A stretch of DNA of 64,000 nucleotides from Acidimicrobiales bacterium (GCA_030040015.1 JASHUM010000095.1:1-64000), one strand, 5' to 3'. Positions 50,970-59,639 are shown, counted from the first letter of the stretch. Translations and numbers: made by a program. Notes: generated from the letters alone by a model not told the origin.

Positions 50970-51176
50970 TCACCGCCGGGCCCGTGACGGCGGGCGACCC
51001 CGGCGGGGCACGGGCGCAGCTTGTTTGGGCATGCGGCTCGCCTCAGCCAGTGCCCGGCGCAGGAGGAGCTCGATATGGGCGTTCAGACTGCGGAACTCGT
51101 CGGCAGCCCACCGGGCCAGGGCATCGTGCACGGCCGGATCGACGCGCAGCAGGACCGGCTTGCGGTCCGGGTTCAC
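50970..51176 (-). CDS. Small ribbon-helix-helix DNA-binding protein
   Basis: 68 aa. KPVLLRVDPAVHDALARWAA is a ribbon strand plus helix 1, and DEFRSLNAHIELLLRRALAE is helix 2 of an Arc/MetJ-type fold; the tail is basic (PRRGRPPSRARR). It starts with GTG at 51176 inside the SPFH gene stop (GTGA overlap), so it is made with that protein. An RHH protein of this size usually binds palindromic DNA as a dimer. The 33-bp palindrome ahead of the operon is an obvious candidate site, but this is an inference. Confidence 0.8.
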   Translation of the reverse strand: MNPDRKPVLLRVDPAVHDALARWAADEFRSLNAHIELLLRRALAEASRMPKQAAPVPRRGRPPSRARR

Positions 51177-52078
51177 GAATAGAGCGTCCCGGCGTTGACC
51201 ACCGGTGACGGTGGCTGGTCCCCGCACAGCACCACCATGAGATTGCTCACCATGGCCGCGGTGCGCTCCTCGTCCAGCTCGACCACGCCCTGCTCGGTGA
51301 GGCGGTTCAGGGCCATCTCCACCATGCCCACCGCCCCTTCCACGATGCGAGAGCGTGCCGCCACCACGGCGTTGGCCTGCTGGCGCCGGAGCATGGCCTG
51401 GGCGATCTCCGGCGCGTACGCCAAGTGGCTGATGCGCACCTCGACCACTTCGATCCCGGCCACGGCCACCCTGGCCGCCACCTCCCCGGCCAGTTGGGCG
51501 GCGACGACGTCGGTCGACCCCCGAAGGGAGGTCCCGGTTCCCTCGGTGTCGTCGTAGGGGTGGCCGGTGGCGACGTGTCGCAGCGCCGACTCGCTCTGCA
51601 CCGACACGAAGTCGGGATAGTCGTCGACGGCGTACACCGCCTTGGCCGTGTCGGAGACCTGCCAGACGACGATGGCGGCGATCTCGACGGGGTTGCCTTC
51701 CGCGTCGTTGACCTTGAGCCGGCTGGTCTCGAAGTTCCGCACCCGCACGCTCACCGCTCGGCGCACGATGAGCGGCCACGTCGCCCACAGCCCGGGGCGG
51801 CGGATGGTGCCGGTGTAGGAGCCGAAGAACTGGATCACCCTGGTCTGTCCGGGCGCCACGATGACGAGCGAGCTCAGCTCCAGCGCGAACACGAGGTAGG
51901 GCGCAAGACTCCACGCGCCGGCTTGCTCCATGGCCGCCACCACCATGCCGGCCACGCAGGCGAGGAGCACAGCCACCCCCAACCACCCGGTGACCATGCG
52001 GGCGGGGCGCTCGGTGATGGCGGTCCGCACCCCCTCGTGCCCGACCGGCCCCGGCACCGACTGCTCCGAATCGTTCAT
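51173..52078 (-). CDS. SPFH/band-7 domain membrane protein
   Basis: 301 aa. Two N-terminal helices (about 28-48 and 57-78) are followed by an SPFH domain: [40 protein letters not shown], then [21 protein letters not shown] coiled region is rich in Ala, Arg and Glu ([20 protein letters not shown]). Such proteins organise membrane microdomains or protease complexes. AGGAGGAG lies just before the ATG at 52078. It is coupled to the RHH gene and preceded by a large palindrome. Confidence 0.88.
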   Translation of the reverse strand: MNDSEQSVPGPVGHEGVRTAITERPARMVTGWLGVAVLLACVAGMVVAAMEQAGAWSLAPYLVFALELSSLVIVAPGQTRVIQFFGSYTGTIRRPGLWATWPLIVRRAVSVRVRNFETSRLKVNDAEGNPVEIAAIVVWQVSDTAKAVYAVDDYPDFVSVQSESALRHVATGHPYDDTEGTGTSLRGSTDVVAAQLAGEVAARVAVAGIEVVEVRISHLAYAPEIAQAMLRRQQANAVVAARSRIVEGAVGMVEMALNRLTEQGVVELDEERTAAMVSNLMVVLCGDQPPSPVVNAGTLYS

Positions 52079-52098
52079 GGCTCCTCCTCTCGCAACAG

Positions 52099-52131
52099 CG
52101 AAAACTGATATCTATTAGATATCAGTTTTCG
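52099..52131. promoter_or_regulatory. 33-bp perfect palindrome upstream of the SPFH operon
   Basis: The arms CGAAAACTGATATCTA (52099-52114) and its exact reverse complement (52116-52131) flank a single T. It is about 70% A+T in a GC-rich genome and lies 21 nt upstream of the SPFH start codon. There is no T-tract and only a 1-nt loop, so it is an operator rather than a terminator. TATCTA or TAGATA could also supply a -10 element. Confidence 0.8.
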
Positions 52132-52160
52132 TGACGGGGCAAGAGGGCCGAAGGTCCTTC

Positions 52161-52832
52161 TCAGGCGGCTTCGTCCACCCCCAGGGTCCGGGCCGTGGGC
52201 GAGACGGGAACAGCCGTGCGCTCGGGGAAGGTCCCGAGCACGTGGTCGGCGAGATGGACGGTCACGCCGAACCAGTAGTGCTCGTTTCGGAAGTGGTGGT
52301 TCCGGTGCGCCCGCCAGACGTAGCGGTACAGGGCGTGACGTGGCCGGTAGGTGGAGTGGATGAGGAAGTGCGTCCACTCGTACGTCGCCAGCACCACCAA
52401 GGCGGCGACCAACGTGGTGAGCCCCCGCTCGAGTGGGAGTGCGCCGAGGCAGATGGCCGCCACTCCCGCCACCAACCCGAAGAGCGCCGGCAGGGGGATG
52501 AACACCAGTGGCAGGTCCTTCGGGTCGGCGTGATGGGCCCGGTGCTTGCGCGACACCAAGGGGTCGACGCGCACGCGCCCCACCGTGCGGGGCCGGAAGT
52601 GCAGGACGAAGACGTGGATCGTCCATTCGGTGAAGGGCTGGAGCGCCAACACGACGCCCGGGCCGAGCAGGTCCCACCACGACCACCCGCCGATGGCCAA
52701 GCGTCCACCGACGGCGGCCAGCAGGAGGACGAGGACGACGCGCGGCGATCCGAAGCCGGAGAAGAGGGCGACCGCCCCGCGCAGGCTCAGGCTACGGTCC
52801 GGTGCTTCCGCCACCACTCGAGTATCCCGCAT
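52161..52832 (-). CDS. Fatty acid hydroxylase / sterol desaturase superfamily protein
   Basis: 223 aa. The di-iron histidine motifs are HVFVLHF, HRAHHADP, HFLIHSTY and HRNHHFRNEHYWFG, and at least four membrane segments lie between them. It hydroxylates or desaturates a lipid, possibly a fatty acid, carotenoid or hopanoid. It lies 23 nt after the cysteine desulfurase on the same strand, though no functional link is visible. The ATG at 52832 has no Shine-Dalgarno; a GTG at 52814 is an alternative. Confidence 0.85.
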   Translation of the reverse strand: MRDTRVVAEAPDRSLSLRGAVALFSGFGSPRVVLVLLLAAVGGRLAIGGWSWWDLLGPGVVLALQPFTEWTIHVFVLHFRPRTVGRVRVDPLVSRKHRAHHADPKDLPLVFIPLPALFGLVAGVAAICLGALPLERGLTTLVAALVVLATYEWTHFLIHSTYRPRHALYRYVWRAHRNHHFRNEHYWFGVTVHLADHVLGTFPERTAVPVSPTARTLGVDEAA

Positions 52833-52855
52833 CCCCGGCGTCGCCAACCAACCGC

Positions 52856-53998
52856 TCACGCACGCAGGGCGCGCAGGGACTCCACCACGGGCCCGAAGGA
52901 CTCGGCGAAGGCTCCCACCTCGGCATCGGTGGTGGACCACCCGACCGACAGCCGCAGCGACCGTTCCGCATCGGCCCCCATGGCCTCGAGCACGGGCGAA
53001 GGGGCCAACGACTCACTCGAGCACGAGGAGCCCGAGTGGACGGCGATCCCACGCTGGTCCAGCCCGAGCAGGACCGGTTCGGCCTCGACGCCCTCCACGG
53101 CCAGGCACAGCACGTGCGGGACCCGGCGTTCGGGGTCTCCCAGGGTGTGCACACCCGGAAGGGCGCACGCCGCCTTCTCGAGGGCGTCGCGCTGCGCGGC
53201 CTGGCGCCGGGCCTCAACTTCGAGCCGGCCGCCGGACAACGACGCCGCCGCGGCACCGAACCCCACGGCCGCCGGCACGTCCTCGAGGCCGGCGCGCCGG
53301 GCCCGTTCCTGCTCGCCGCCGACCAGCAACGGCTCGACCCGCATTCCCCGGCGTACCACCAAGGCACCCGCTCCCGGGGGGCCGCCGAGCTTGTGGGCGC
53401 TGACCGACACCAGGTCCGCTCCGAGGTCGTCGACCCCGAGCGGCACGTGGCCGGCCCCGGCACAGGCGTCCACGTGCACCAGCACGCCACGTTCGTGGCA
53501 CAGCTCCACGACCTCGTCCACGGGCTGCAGGGTGCCCACCTCGTGGTTGGCCAGCTGGCAGTGGACGAGGGCGACGTCTCGCCGGGATCGGCCGAGTCGC
53601 TCGAGGACCTCGTCCACGGCGGCGGGTTCGATGCGCCCGTACCGGTCGACCCCGACGCGGGCCACCTCCGCCAGCCGTGCTGAGGACTCCTGGACCGAGG
53701 AGTGCTCCACTCCCGCCAACACGACGACGCTGCCTTCACGGCTCCGGCACGTCCCCCACACCGCGCTGTTCACGGCTTCCGTCCCGCCCGAGGTGAGCAC
53801 GACCTGGCGGGGCCGCGTCCCGAGCAACTCGGCCACGGCGGCTCGGCTCTCTTCGAGAGCACCACGGGCGGCGCGCCCGGCCTCGTGCAGGCGCCCGGGA
53901 TCGGCGGCCGGTCCCTTCTCCAGCCAGGACACCATGGCTGCCACCACCTCGGGGCGAGGCGGCGAGGTGGAGGCGTGGTCGAGGTAGGCGCGAATCAG
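52856..53998 (-). CDS. Cysteine desulfurase (IscS/NifS-like)
   Basis: 380 aa. It begins AYLDHASTSPPRPEVVAAMV, carries the PLP Lys203 in SVSAHKLGGPPGAG, and has the active Cys326 in HSGSSCSSES. It supplies sulfur for Fe-S clusters or thio-modification. Start: there is no ATG, GTG or TTG near the conserved N-terminus. The only in-frame ATG (54082) would add 28 Arg/Pro-rich residues overlapping the upstream gene. A CTG at 53998, embedded in the upstream stop (CTGA), is chosen as a coupled non-canonical start; ATT at 53995 is an alternative. Confidence 0.8.
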   Translation of the reverse strand: MIRAYLDHASTSPPRPEVVAAMVSWLEKGPAADPGRLHEAGRAARGALEESRAAVAELLGTRPRQVVLTSGGTEAVNSAVWGTCRSREGSVVVLAGVEHSSVQESSARLAEVARVGVDRYGRIEPAAVDEVLERLGRSRRDVALVHCQLANHEVGTLQPVDEVVELCHERGVLVHVDACAGAGHVPLGVDDLGADLVSVSAHKLGGPPGAGALVVRRGMRVEPLLVGGEQERARRAGLEDVPAAVGFGAAAASLSGGRLEVEARRQAAQRDALEKAACALPGVHTLGDPERRVPHVLCLAVEGVEAEPVLLGLDQRGIAVHSGSSCSSESLAPSPVLEAMGADAERSLRLSVGWSTTDAEVGAFAESFGPVVESLRALRA

Positions 53999-54783
53999 AC
54001 CAGCGCCGCGCAGGCGTCGTCGCCGCGGGCCCGGGAGGACAGGATCACGGGGATGGGCTCGTCCCCCAAGTCGCACAGGCACGAGAGCAACCCCCGCACC
54101 ATGCCGCGGTCCACGGCGCAGATGACCGGGTGGGCGGCGGCCGCCTCGCCGAAGGGGCAGTGCTCGGCCACCACCGCGGTCGACGACCCCCGGTCCTCGG
54201 CATGAGCGGCGAAGCCGTGGGCGGTCAGCGCGTCGGCGATGGCGTGCATGGCGGCGCGCAGCGAACGCTGACCCTCACCTGGTTCCATTCGCTCGGCCAG
54301 GAGCCTGCCGTACTCCTCGCCCACGCGCTCGGCCATGCGCTCGGCCTCCTCCGGGCCGAGCAGGGCCAGGGCCTCGGTGAGCAGCGACACGAGCAGCTCG
54401 TCGCGCCGCCCCACCAGCTCGACCGTGGGGTCGGCGCCGGGACCCTCGGCGGCCCGGTAGTGCTTGGACGGTCGTCCTGCACCGCCGTCGGCGGGGCGCT
54501 CGAGCGTCACCTCCAGGTAGCCGCCCGCAGCCAGGCGGTCGAGGTGGTGGCGGGCGACGTTGGGATGCAACGAGAAGGCGCCTGCCACTTCCGACGCCGT
54601 GGCCCCGGGATGCGAGCGCACGTGGAGGAAGATCTCCCGACGGGTGGGGTCGCCGAAGGCGGACGTGACGGCCGCCACCGCCGCCGAGAAACGCCCGTCG
54701 GGACCGGCCACCTCGGATTCGCCGGTGGGGGTGACGGGTGCGTCGTCGGGGCACGAGCCGGTGGGATCAGGGCGCGCAGCCAC
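53995..54783 (-). CDS. SufR-like Fe-S cluster repressor (winged helix)
   Basis: 262 aa. The N-terminal winged helix reads PTRREIFLHVRSHPGATASE and VAGAFSLHPNVARHHLDRLA. The C-terminal domain holds Cys209-x12-Cys222-x12-Cys235 and Cys237 (EHCPFG, HPVICAVDRG, SCLCDLG), as in SufR/Rv1460-type sensors that bind an Fe-S cluster. It probably represses the desulfurase gene when clusters are plentiful. The GTG at 54783 lies 6 nt after TAGACT (54790-54795, minus strand). It overlaps the desulfurase and diverges from mrp. Confidence 0.8.
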   Translation of the reverse strand: MAARPDPTGSCPDDAPVTPTGESEVAGPDGRFSAAVAAVTSAFGDPTRREIFLHVRSHPGATASEVAGAFSLHPNVARHHLDRLAAGGYLEVTLERPADGGAGRPSKHYRAAEGPGADPTVELVGRRDELLVSLLTEALALLGPEEAERMAERVGEEYGRLLAERMEPGEGQRSLRAAMHAIADALTAHGFAAHAEDRGSSTAVVAEHCPFGEAAAAHPVICAVDRGMVRGLLSCLCDLGDEPIPVILSSRARGDDACAALV

Positions 54784-54853
54784 GTCGATAGTCTACCGGT
54801 GACACGACGAAATCCCTGGTCGTGTCCGTGACGCCCATTCTCGGGAGGACCTC

Positions 54854-55966
54854 ATGAGCGCGGATGACGCCGAGCTGCGCGCCGCCCTCTCCGCCGTCGT
54901 GGAGCCCGAACTCGGGCGCAGCCTGGGGGAGCTGGGCATGGTGCGCGCCGTGCGCTCGAGGCGGCGAGCGGTCGAGGTCACGCTGGCCCTGCCGACCGAG
55001 CCGTGGCCGGTGGCCGACGAGCTGGCCGGCCGGGTCCGCCTCGCGCTCGGTCCTGGCGCCGGTGGCGAGGACGCCGTGAGCGTGCAGTTCTCCCCCATGT
55101 CGGACGAGGAGCGGGCGCACCTCAAGGCGGCGCTGGCATCGCCTCCGGGTGGTGAGCCGGGTGGCCCCAACCGGTTCATGGCCCCCGGGTCGCGCACGCG
55201 CCTGGTCGGGATCTCCTCGGGCAAGGGCGGCGTCGGCAAGTCGTCGGTCGCCGTGAACCTCGCCGTGGCGCTGGCCGCCTCCGGGCAGGAGGTGGGACTG
55301 CTCGACGCTGACGTGTACGGGTTCTCGGTGCCGCGCATGCTCGGTGTGGACCGCCGGCCCACGGCCATCGACGACCTCCTGGTGCCACCCGTGGTGCACG
55401 GCGTTCGATGCCTGTCGATGGGATATTTCGTCCCCGACGACCAGCCCGTGATCTGGCGTGGGCCCATGCTCCACAAGGCGCTCGAGCAGTTCCTCGTCGA
55501 CGCGTACTGGGGGGAGCCCGACTTCCTCCTCATCGACATGCCTCCCGGCACCGGCGACGTGGCCCTGTCGCTCGGGCAGTACCTGCCTCGGACCGAGATC
55601 GTGGTGGTGACCACCCCGCAACCCGCCGCCCAGCGCGTGGCCCAGCGCTCGGCTTTCGCCGCCAGGCACCTCAAGCTTCCGGTACGGGGCGTGATCGAGA
55701 ACCTGTCCTGGTTCACCGGGAGCGACGGCACCCGTTACGAGCTCTTCGGCGCCGGAGGGGGACAAGCGCTGGCGGAGTCGCTCGACGTGCCCCTGCTCGC
55801 CCGCATCCCCCTGGTCCCCGAGGTCCGAGAAGGCGCAGACGTGGGAGTGCCGGTCAGGGTGTCGGACCCACACGGGGAGGCGGCCGCCGCCTTCGACGCC
55901 CTGGCCGAGGCCGTGCTGGCCCTGGGCCCGGCGCGGATCTATCGGAGCGAGCTCAAGGTCAGGTGA
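54854..55966 (+). CDS. mrp: Mrp/NBP35-type Fe-S cluster carrier ATPase
   Basis: 370 aa. An N-terminal MIP18 (DUF59) domain covers about residues 1-80. The P-loop KGGVGKSS is at 124-131, followed by GLLDADVYGFSVPRML and the Walker B FLLIDMPPGTGDV. The C-terminal CxxC of classical Mrp is missing; the position reads WFTGSDGTRYELFG. This also holds for mycobacterial Mrp. It probably moves Fe-S clusters to target proteins. GGGAGG lies 6-7 nt before the ATG at 54854. It is divergent from the SufR-like gene, which fits shared control. Confidence 0.88.
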   Translation: MSADDAELRAALSAVVEPELGRSLGELGMVRAVRSRRRAVEVTLALPTEPWPVADELAGRVRLALGPGAGGEDAVSVQFSPMSDEERAHLKAALASPPGGEPGGPNRFMAPGSRTRLVGISSGKGGVGKSSVAVNLAVALAASGQEVGLLDADVYGFSVPRMLGVDRRPTAIDDLLVPPVVHGVRCLSMGYFVPDDQPVIWRGPMLHKALEQFLVDAYWGEPDFLLIDMPPGTGDVALSLGQYLPRTEIVVVTTPQPAAQRVAQRSAFAARHLKLPVRGVIENLSWFTGSDGTRYELFGAGGGQALAESLDVPLLARIPLVPEVREGADVGVPVRVSDPHGEAAAAFDALAEAVLALGPARIYRSELKVR

Positions 55967-57119
55967 GCCCCGGGCCGCCGAGCACGTCCACGCCGGGCGG
56001 CAGCCGAGAGCGGTCCCACCCGAGCTCGGCGGTGGCGCACGCCACGGCGAAGCGGTCCGTCATCCCTGCCACGTAGCGCACGGCGGCGCGCAACGCCTCG
56101 GAACCCCCACTCGCCAGTCCGCCCGCTTCACGGATGTCAGGGATCCGGTTGGGTTGGTCGGCGAAGTGCTCGACCAGCGCCCTCAGCACCGCCACCACCG
56201 CCGCCCCCTGGGCCAGAGAAGCGGGACGCAGGTAGACCCGTTCGTAGTTGCTCCTGCGGAAGGCGGCGAGGGCTTCGGCCGTCACCTCGTCCATGCCCAC
56301 CTGCCCGGTGGTGCAGACGGTGTCGACCACGGCGTCGACGAACGCCCCGAGCTGGCTGGAGCGCCGCAGGCCACAGCGACGCCGCACGGCTTCGGGGAGC
56401 TGCTCGGCGGTGACGATGCCGGCCGACACGGCGTCCTCCCAGTCGTGGCACACGTAGGCGATCCGATCGGCCCAACTCACCACGTCGCCCTCGGGGGTGG
56501 CCGGGACCGGCCTGGACCACGAGTGGTTGCGGATGCCGTCGAGCGTCTCGGCGCACAAGTTGAGCCCGGCGAGCGAGACGTCTGCACCCCACACGGCGTG
56601 GTCGAAGCCGTCGGGGAGGAAGATCCCGAGCGCGTCCTCACTGGCGTGCCCGCCCGGCCCGTGCCCGCAATCGTGGCCGAGGGCGATGGCCTCGGTGAGC
56701 GCCACGTTCAGCCGGCAGGCCCGGGCGATGCCCGTCGCGACCTGGGCCACCTCCAGGGCGTGGGTGAGCCGGGTGCGCTGATGGTCGGCGGGGAAGATGA
56801 ACACCTGCGTCTTGCCGGCCAGCCGGCGAAAGGCGCTCGAGTGCAGGATCCGGTCGCGGTCGCGTTCGAAGCAGGTGCGACGTGAATCGGCTTCCTCTGA
56901 AACGGCCCGGCGGCCACCTCCCGAGGCCCGGGTGGCGCCAGGGGCGAGGAGGGCGTCCTCGAGCTCCTCTCGCTCGGCTCGTCCGTGCACGCCGGTCGGA
57001 TCGTCGGCGACGCGCCGGCCCGCCTCGGCATGAGCGGTGCGCAGAGCCCCGCCCCCGTGGCCCTCCATGGTCTCGGCCCACCGGCGGCTGCGCTCGCTCG
57101 GCGACGGGGTCGTGCCCAT
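55959..57119 (-). CDS. dgt: dGTPase-like HD-domain triphosphohydrolase
   Basis: 386 aa. The HD metal motifs are RTRLTHALEVAQV, IALGHDCGHGPGGH and the later SWADRIAYVCHDWEDAVSAG, a full HD set. HSSAFRRLAGKTQVF is the conserved nucleotide region. It releases triphosphate from dNTPs and helps balance pools. Start: GGAGG lies 5 nt before the ATG at 57119, which is preferred over the GTG at 57125. It overlaps the mrp end by 8 nt, tail to tail. Confidence 0.85.
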   Translation of the reverse strand: MGTTPSPSERSRRWAETMEGHGGGALRTAHAEAGRRVADDPTGVHGRAEREELEDALLAPGATRASGGGRRAVSEEADSRRTCFERDRDRILHSSAFRRLAGKTQVFIFPADHQRTRLTHALEVAQVATGIARACRLNVALTEAIALGHDCGHGPGGHASEDALGIFLPDGFDHAVWGADVSLAGLNLCAETLDGIRNHSWSRPVPATPEGDVVSWADRIAYVCHDWEDAVSAGIVTAEQLPEAVRRRCGLRRSSQLGAFVDAVVDTVCTTGQVGMDEVTAEALAAFRRSNYERVYLRPASLAQGAAVVAVLRALVEHFADQPNRIPDIREAGGLASGGSEALRAAVRYVAGMTDRFAVACATAELGWDRSRLPPGVDVLGGPGLT

Positions 57120-57223
57120 TTGCACCTCCGGTCGTCTGGATCCCAGTCTGGTCCACGGCTGTATCGTCGGGGCGGGCCGCCACCGGGCGTGCCTCGGGGC
57201 CAGACGACCGAAGGAGCCGGCCG

Positions 57224-57460
57224 GTGGACGTACGTATCGGGATCGTCCAGAGCATCAAGGAGCTCGAGGTGGAGCTGGGCGACGACTCCAAGCGCGACAG
57301 CGTGATGAAGCAGATCGAGGAGTCGCTGTCCAAGCCCGACGGGGTGCTCTGGCTCACCGACCGGCGCGGGCGGAAGGTGGCGGTGCCGGTGGCCAAGATC
57401 GCCTACGTGGAGGTCGGGGCCCCCGCTTCGGAGCGGCGCGTCGGCTTCGGCGCCCCCTGA
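57224..57460 (+). CDS. DUF3107 family protein
   Basis: 78 aa, the full family length. It begins VDVRIGIVQSIKELEVELGD, then SVMKQIEESLSKPDGVLWLT and the strand VAVPVAKIAYVEVG. This is a small conserved actinobacterial protein of unknown function. AAGGAG lies 8 nt before the GTG at 57224. It lies 32 nt before two Get3-like ATPases on the same strand, so it is probably one operon with them. Confidence 0.85.
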   Translation: MDVRIGIVQSIKELEVELGDDSKRDSVMKQIEESLSKPDGVLWLTDRRGRKVAVPVAKIAYVEVGAPASERRVGFGAP

Positions 57461-57492
57461 GTCGGGCCGCCGCCGGCCAGGTCCGGCCGCCC

Positions 57493-58440
57493 GTGGTCGC
57501 CCTGCTCGACCGCCGCCTGGTCTTCGTCACCGGGAAGGGCGGGGTGGGCAAGACCACCGTTGCCTGCGCCCTGGCCCTGTTCGCGGCGGAGCGAGGACGC
57601 CGCACGCTGCTGTGCGAGGTCGACGCCAAGGGCGACGTGGCGTCCTATCTCGAGACGGACGAGACGTCGTTCACCCCTCGGCAGGTCCTCCCCGGGCTGT
57701 TCGCCATGTCCATGGACACCGAGGCCTCGCTGCGCGAATACCTGAAGCTCAACCTGCGCATCCCGGTCGTGGGGCGTATCGGTCCGTTGGCCCGGGCCTT
57801 CGACTTCGTGGCCACCGCCGCCCCCGGGGTCCGGGAGATCCTCACCGTGGGCAAGCTCTGCTACGAGGTCCGGGAGCGCCACTACGACCTCGTGGTGGTG
57901 GACGCCCCGGCCACCGGGCACATCGTCGGCCAGCTCGCTGCGCCCCAGGCCATCAACGAGCTGGTGAAAGTGGGGCTCATCCGCTCCCAGACCGACTGGA
58001 TGGTGGAGATCCTCTCCGACCCGGCACGCACCGGGCTGGTCATCGTCACCACCCCCGAGGAGATGCCGGTCAACGAGACCATGGAGCTGGCCGGGCGCGT
58101 GGCCAAGGAGACGAGCGTCGACCTGGCCGACGTGGTGGTGAACCGGGTCCTCCCCGAGCTCTTCGGCCGCAACGAGGAGCAGGTGTTCGAGCGGTTGTGC
58201 CGGCCCGATGCGGCCCACCGGCTGGGTGAGCTCGTCGGCGGCGACCCCCGTCCCGTCCTCGAAGCCGCCCGCCTGGCCGTCACGTTGCGGCGCACCCGGG
58301 CCGAGCATCTCGAGCGCTTGCGGGCCGGGCTCGACTCCGAGGTGCAGATGCTGTACCTGCCGTTCCTCTTCACGAGGTTCCACGGGTTGCGCACCATCCG
58401 CCAAGTCGCCAGCTCGCTCGGCGAGGAGCTCGGGTTCTGA
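57493..58440 (+). CDS. Get3/ArsA-like ATPase, first of pair
   Basis: 315 aa. The deviant Walker A is GKGGVGKTT (14-22). Switch regions CEVDAKGDVASYL and VVVDAPATGHIV (Walker B) and the NRVLPELF segment follow. It resembles the mycobacterial Rv3679 partner of the Get3-like pair. No metal-binding CxxC of arsenite pumps is seen, so arsenic transport is unlikely. The GTG at 57493 is the best start for the conserved region; upstream reading frame is unsupported. It overlaps the second ATPase (TGATG). Confidence 0.85.
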   Translation: MVALLDRRLVFVTGKGGVGKTTVACALALFAAERGRRTLLCEVDAKGDVASYLETDETSFTPRQVLPGLFAMSMDTEASLREYLKLNLRIPVVGRIGPLARAFDFVATAAPGVREILTVGKLCYEVRERHYDLVVVDAPATGHIVGQLAAPQAINELVKVGLIRSQTDWMVEILSDPARTGLVIVTTPEEMPVNETMELAGRVAKETSVDLADVVVNRVLPELFGRNEEQVFERLCRPDAAHRLGELVGGDPRPVLEAARLAVTLRRTRAEHLERLRAGLDSEVQMLYLPFLFTRFHGLRTIRQVASSLGEELGF

Positions 58441-59639
58441 TGCCGAAGGCCCGGCGCGCCGAGGACACCGCCGGTTCGCTCGACGGCCTGCTGGCGTCGC
58501 GTGAGATCGTCGTCGCCTGCGGGCCGGGAGGCGTCGGCAAGACGACCACAGCAGCGGCAGCAGCAGCGACGGCGGCGGCGCGCATCGGGGGAAAGGTCCT
58601 CGTCCTCACCGTCGACCCGGCCAAGCGGCTGGCCAACGCGCTGGGCCTGGACGGGATCGGCAACACCGAGCGCCAGGTTCCCGAGGACGCCTTCCACAAC
58701 GCCGGGGTCAGGCCCGCCGGTGAGCTGTGGGCGGCCATGCTCGACACCAAGGAGTCGTGGGACTCCCTCATCCGCACCCACGCCCCCGATGCCCGCACAC
58801 GCGACGAGATCCTCGGCAACCCGCTGTATCGCAACATCTCGGGACGCTTCGTCCAGAGTCACGACTACATCGCCATGGAGCGCCTCTTCGAGATCCATTC
58901 CGAAGGTGACTACGACTTGATCGTGGTGGACACCCCTCCCACCCGCAACGCCCTCGACTTCCTCGACGCCCCCGAGCGGATGGCGGACTTCTTCTCGTCG
59001 CGACTGCTGCGCTGGCTGATCGTGCCGTACCGGTCGAGGCTCGTGAACGTGGCCAGCAGGCCCTTCTACCAGGTGGCCGACCGCATCCTGGGGACGCAGT
59101 TCCTCGAGGACATCGCCCAGTTCTTCATCCTCTTCCAGACCATGTACGACGGGTTCGTCGAGCGGGCCCGTGCCGTGCAGCGGCTCTTGGCCGAGCGGCG
59201 CACCTCCTTCGTCGTGGTCTCCACCCTGGAGGTGGTGCCGCTCCGGGAGGCCGAGTTCTTCGCCGAGCAGCTGGTGGCGCGCAAGCTCCATCTCGGCGCC
59301 ATCGTGCTGAACAAGGTGCTTCCCGCCTACCTACGCGATCCCTCCGGAGCCGAGGTGGCAGAGGCCATGCGGGACCGTGCCACCGACCTGGCCGGCGCCT
59401 TGGCGCCGGTGCTCGGGGGGGCCGAGGAGCGCAACGTGCGGCGGGTCCTGACGGAGGTGGGCCAGAGCTATCTCGACTACCGGGTGGTGGCCCAGCGCGA
59501 GGCCGAACAGCGCGCCGAGGTCGGCACCGCCCCCGAGGTGCTCGTGAGCGTGCCGTTCTTCGACACCGACGTCTACGACGTCGCCGGTCTTTTGCGCCTG
59601 GGAAGCCGGTTGTGGGGCGAAGAGCCGCGAGCGACCTGA
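58440..59639 (+). CDS. Get3/ArsA-like ATPase, second of pair
   Basis: 399 aa. The P-loop is GPGGVGKTT (28-36), with LVLTVDPAKRLANALGL (switch I) and LIVVDTPPTRNALDFLD (Walker B). A helical region (FFILFQTMYDGFVERARAV) is typical of the larger Rv3680-type subunit. ATPases of this pair probably act as a heterodimer on membrane-targeted or redox substrates. The ATG at 58440 overlaps the previous stop by 1 nt (TGATG). Confidence 0.85.
   Translation: MPKARRAEDTAGSLDGLLASREIVVACGPGGVGKTTTAAAAAATAAARIGGKVLVLTVDPAKRLANALGLDGIGNTERQVPEDAFHNAGVRPAGELWAAMLDTKESWDSLIRTHAPDARTRDEILGNPLYRNISGRFVQSHDYIAMERLFEIHSEGDYDLIVVDTPPTRNALDFLDAPERMADFFSSRLLRWLIVPYRSRLVNVASRPFYQVADRILGTQFLEDIAQFFILFQTMYDGFVERARAVQRLLAERRTSFVVVSTLEVVPLREAEFFAEQLVARKLHLGAIVLNKVLPAYLRDPSGAEVAEAMRDRATDLAGALAPVLGGAEERNVRRVLTEVGQSYLDYRVVAQREAEQRAEVGTAPEVLVSVPFFDTDVYDVAGLLRLGSRLWGEEPRAT

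Noticed and set aside
52099..52131. Palindrome read as a transcription terminator of the fatty acid hydroxylase gene
   Set aside because: The loop would be 1 nt, the stem is AT-rich with no T-tract, and it sits directly at the SPFH promoter, so an operator is the better reading.
54854..55966. Loss of function of Mrp because the CxxC is missing
   Set aside because: Actinobacterial Mrp proteins generally lack this motif, so it is a lineage trait rather than decay.
57493..59639. Arsenic-efflux ATPases (ArsA) reading of the two ATPases
   Set aside because: No arsenite-binding Cys residues, no arsB/arsC/acr3 gene nearby; the pair matches the Get3-like Rv3679/Rv3680 type better.
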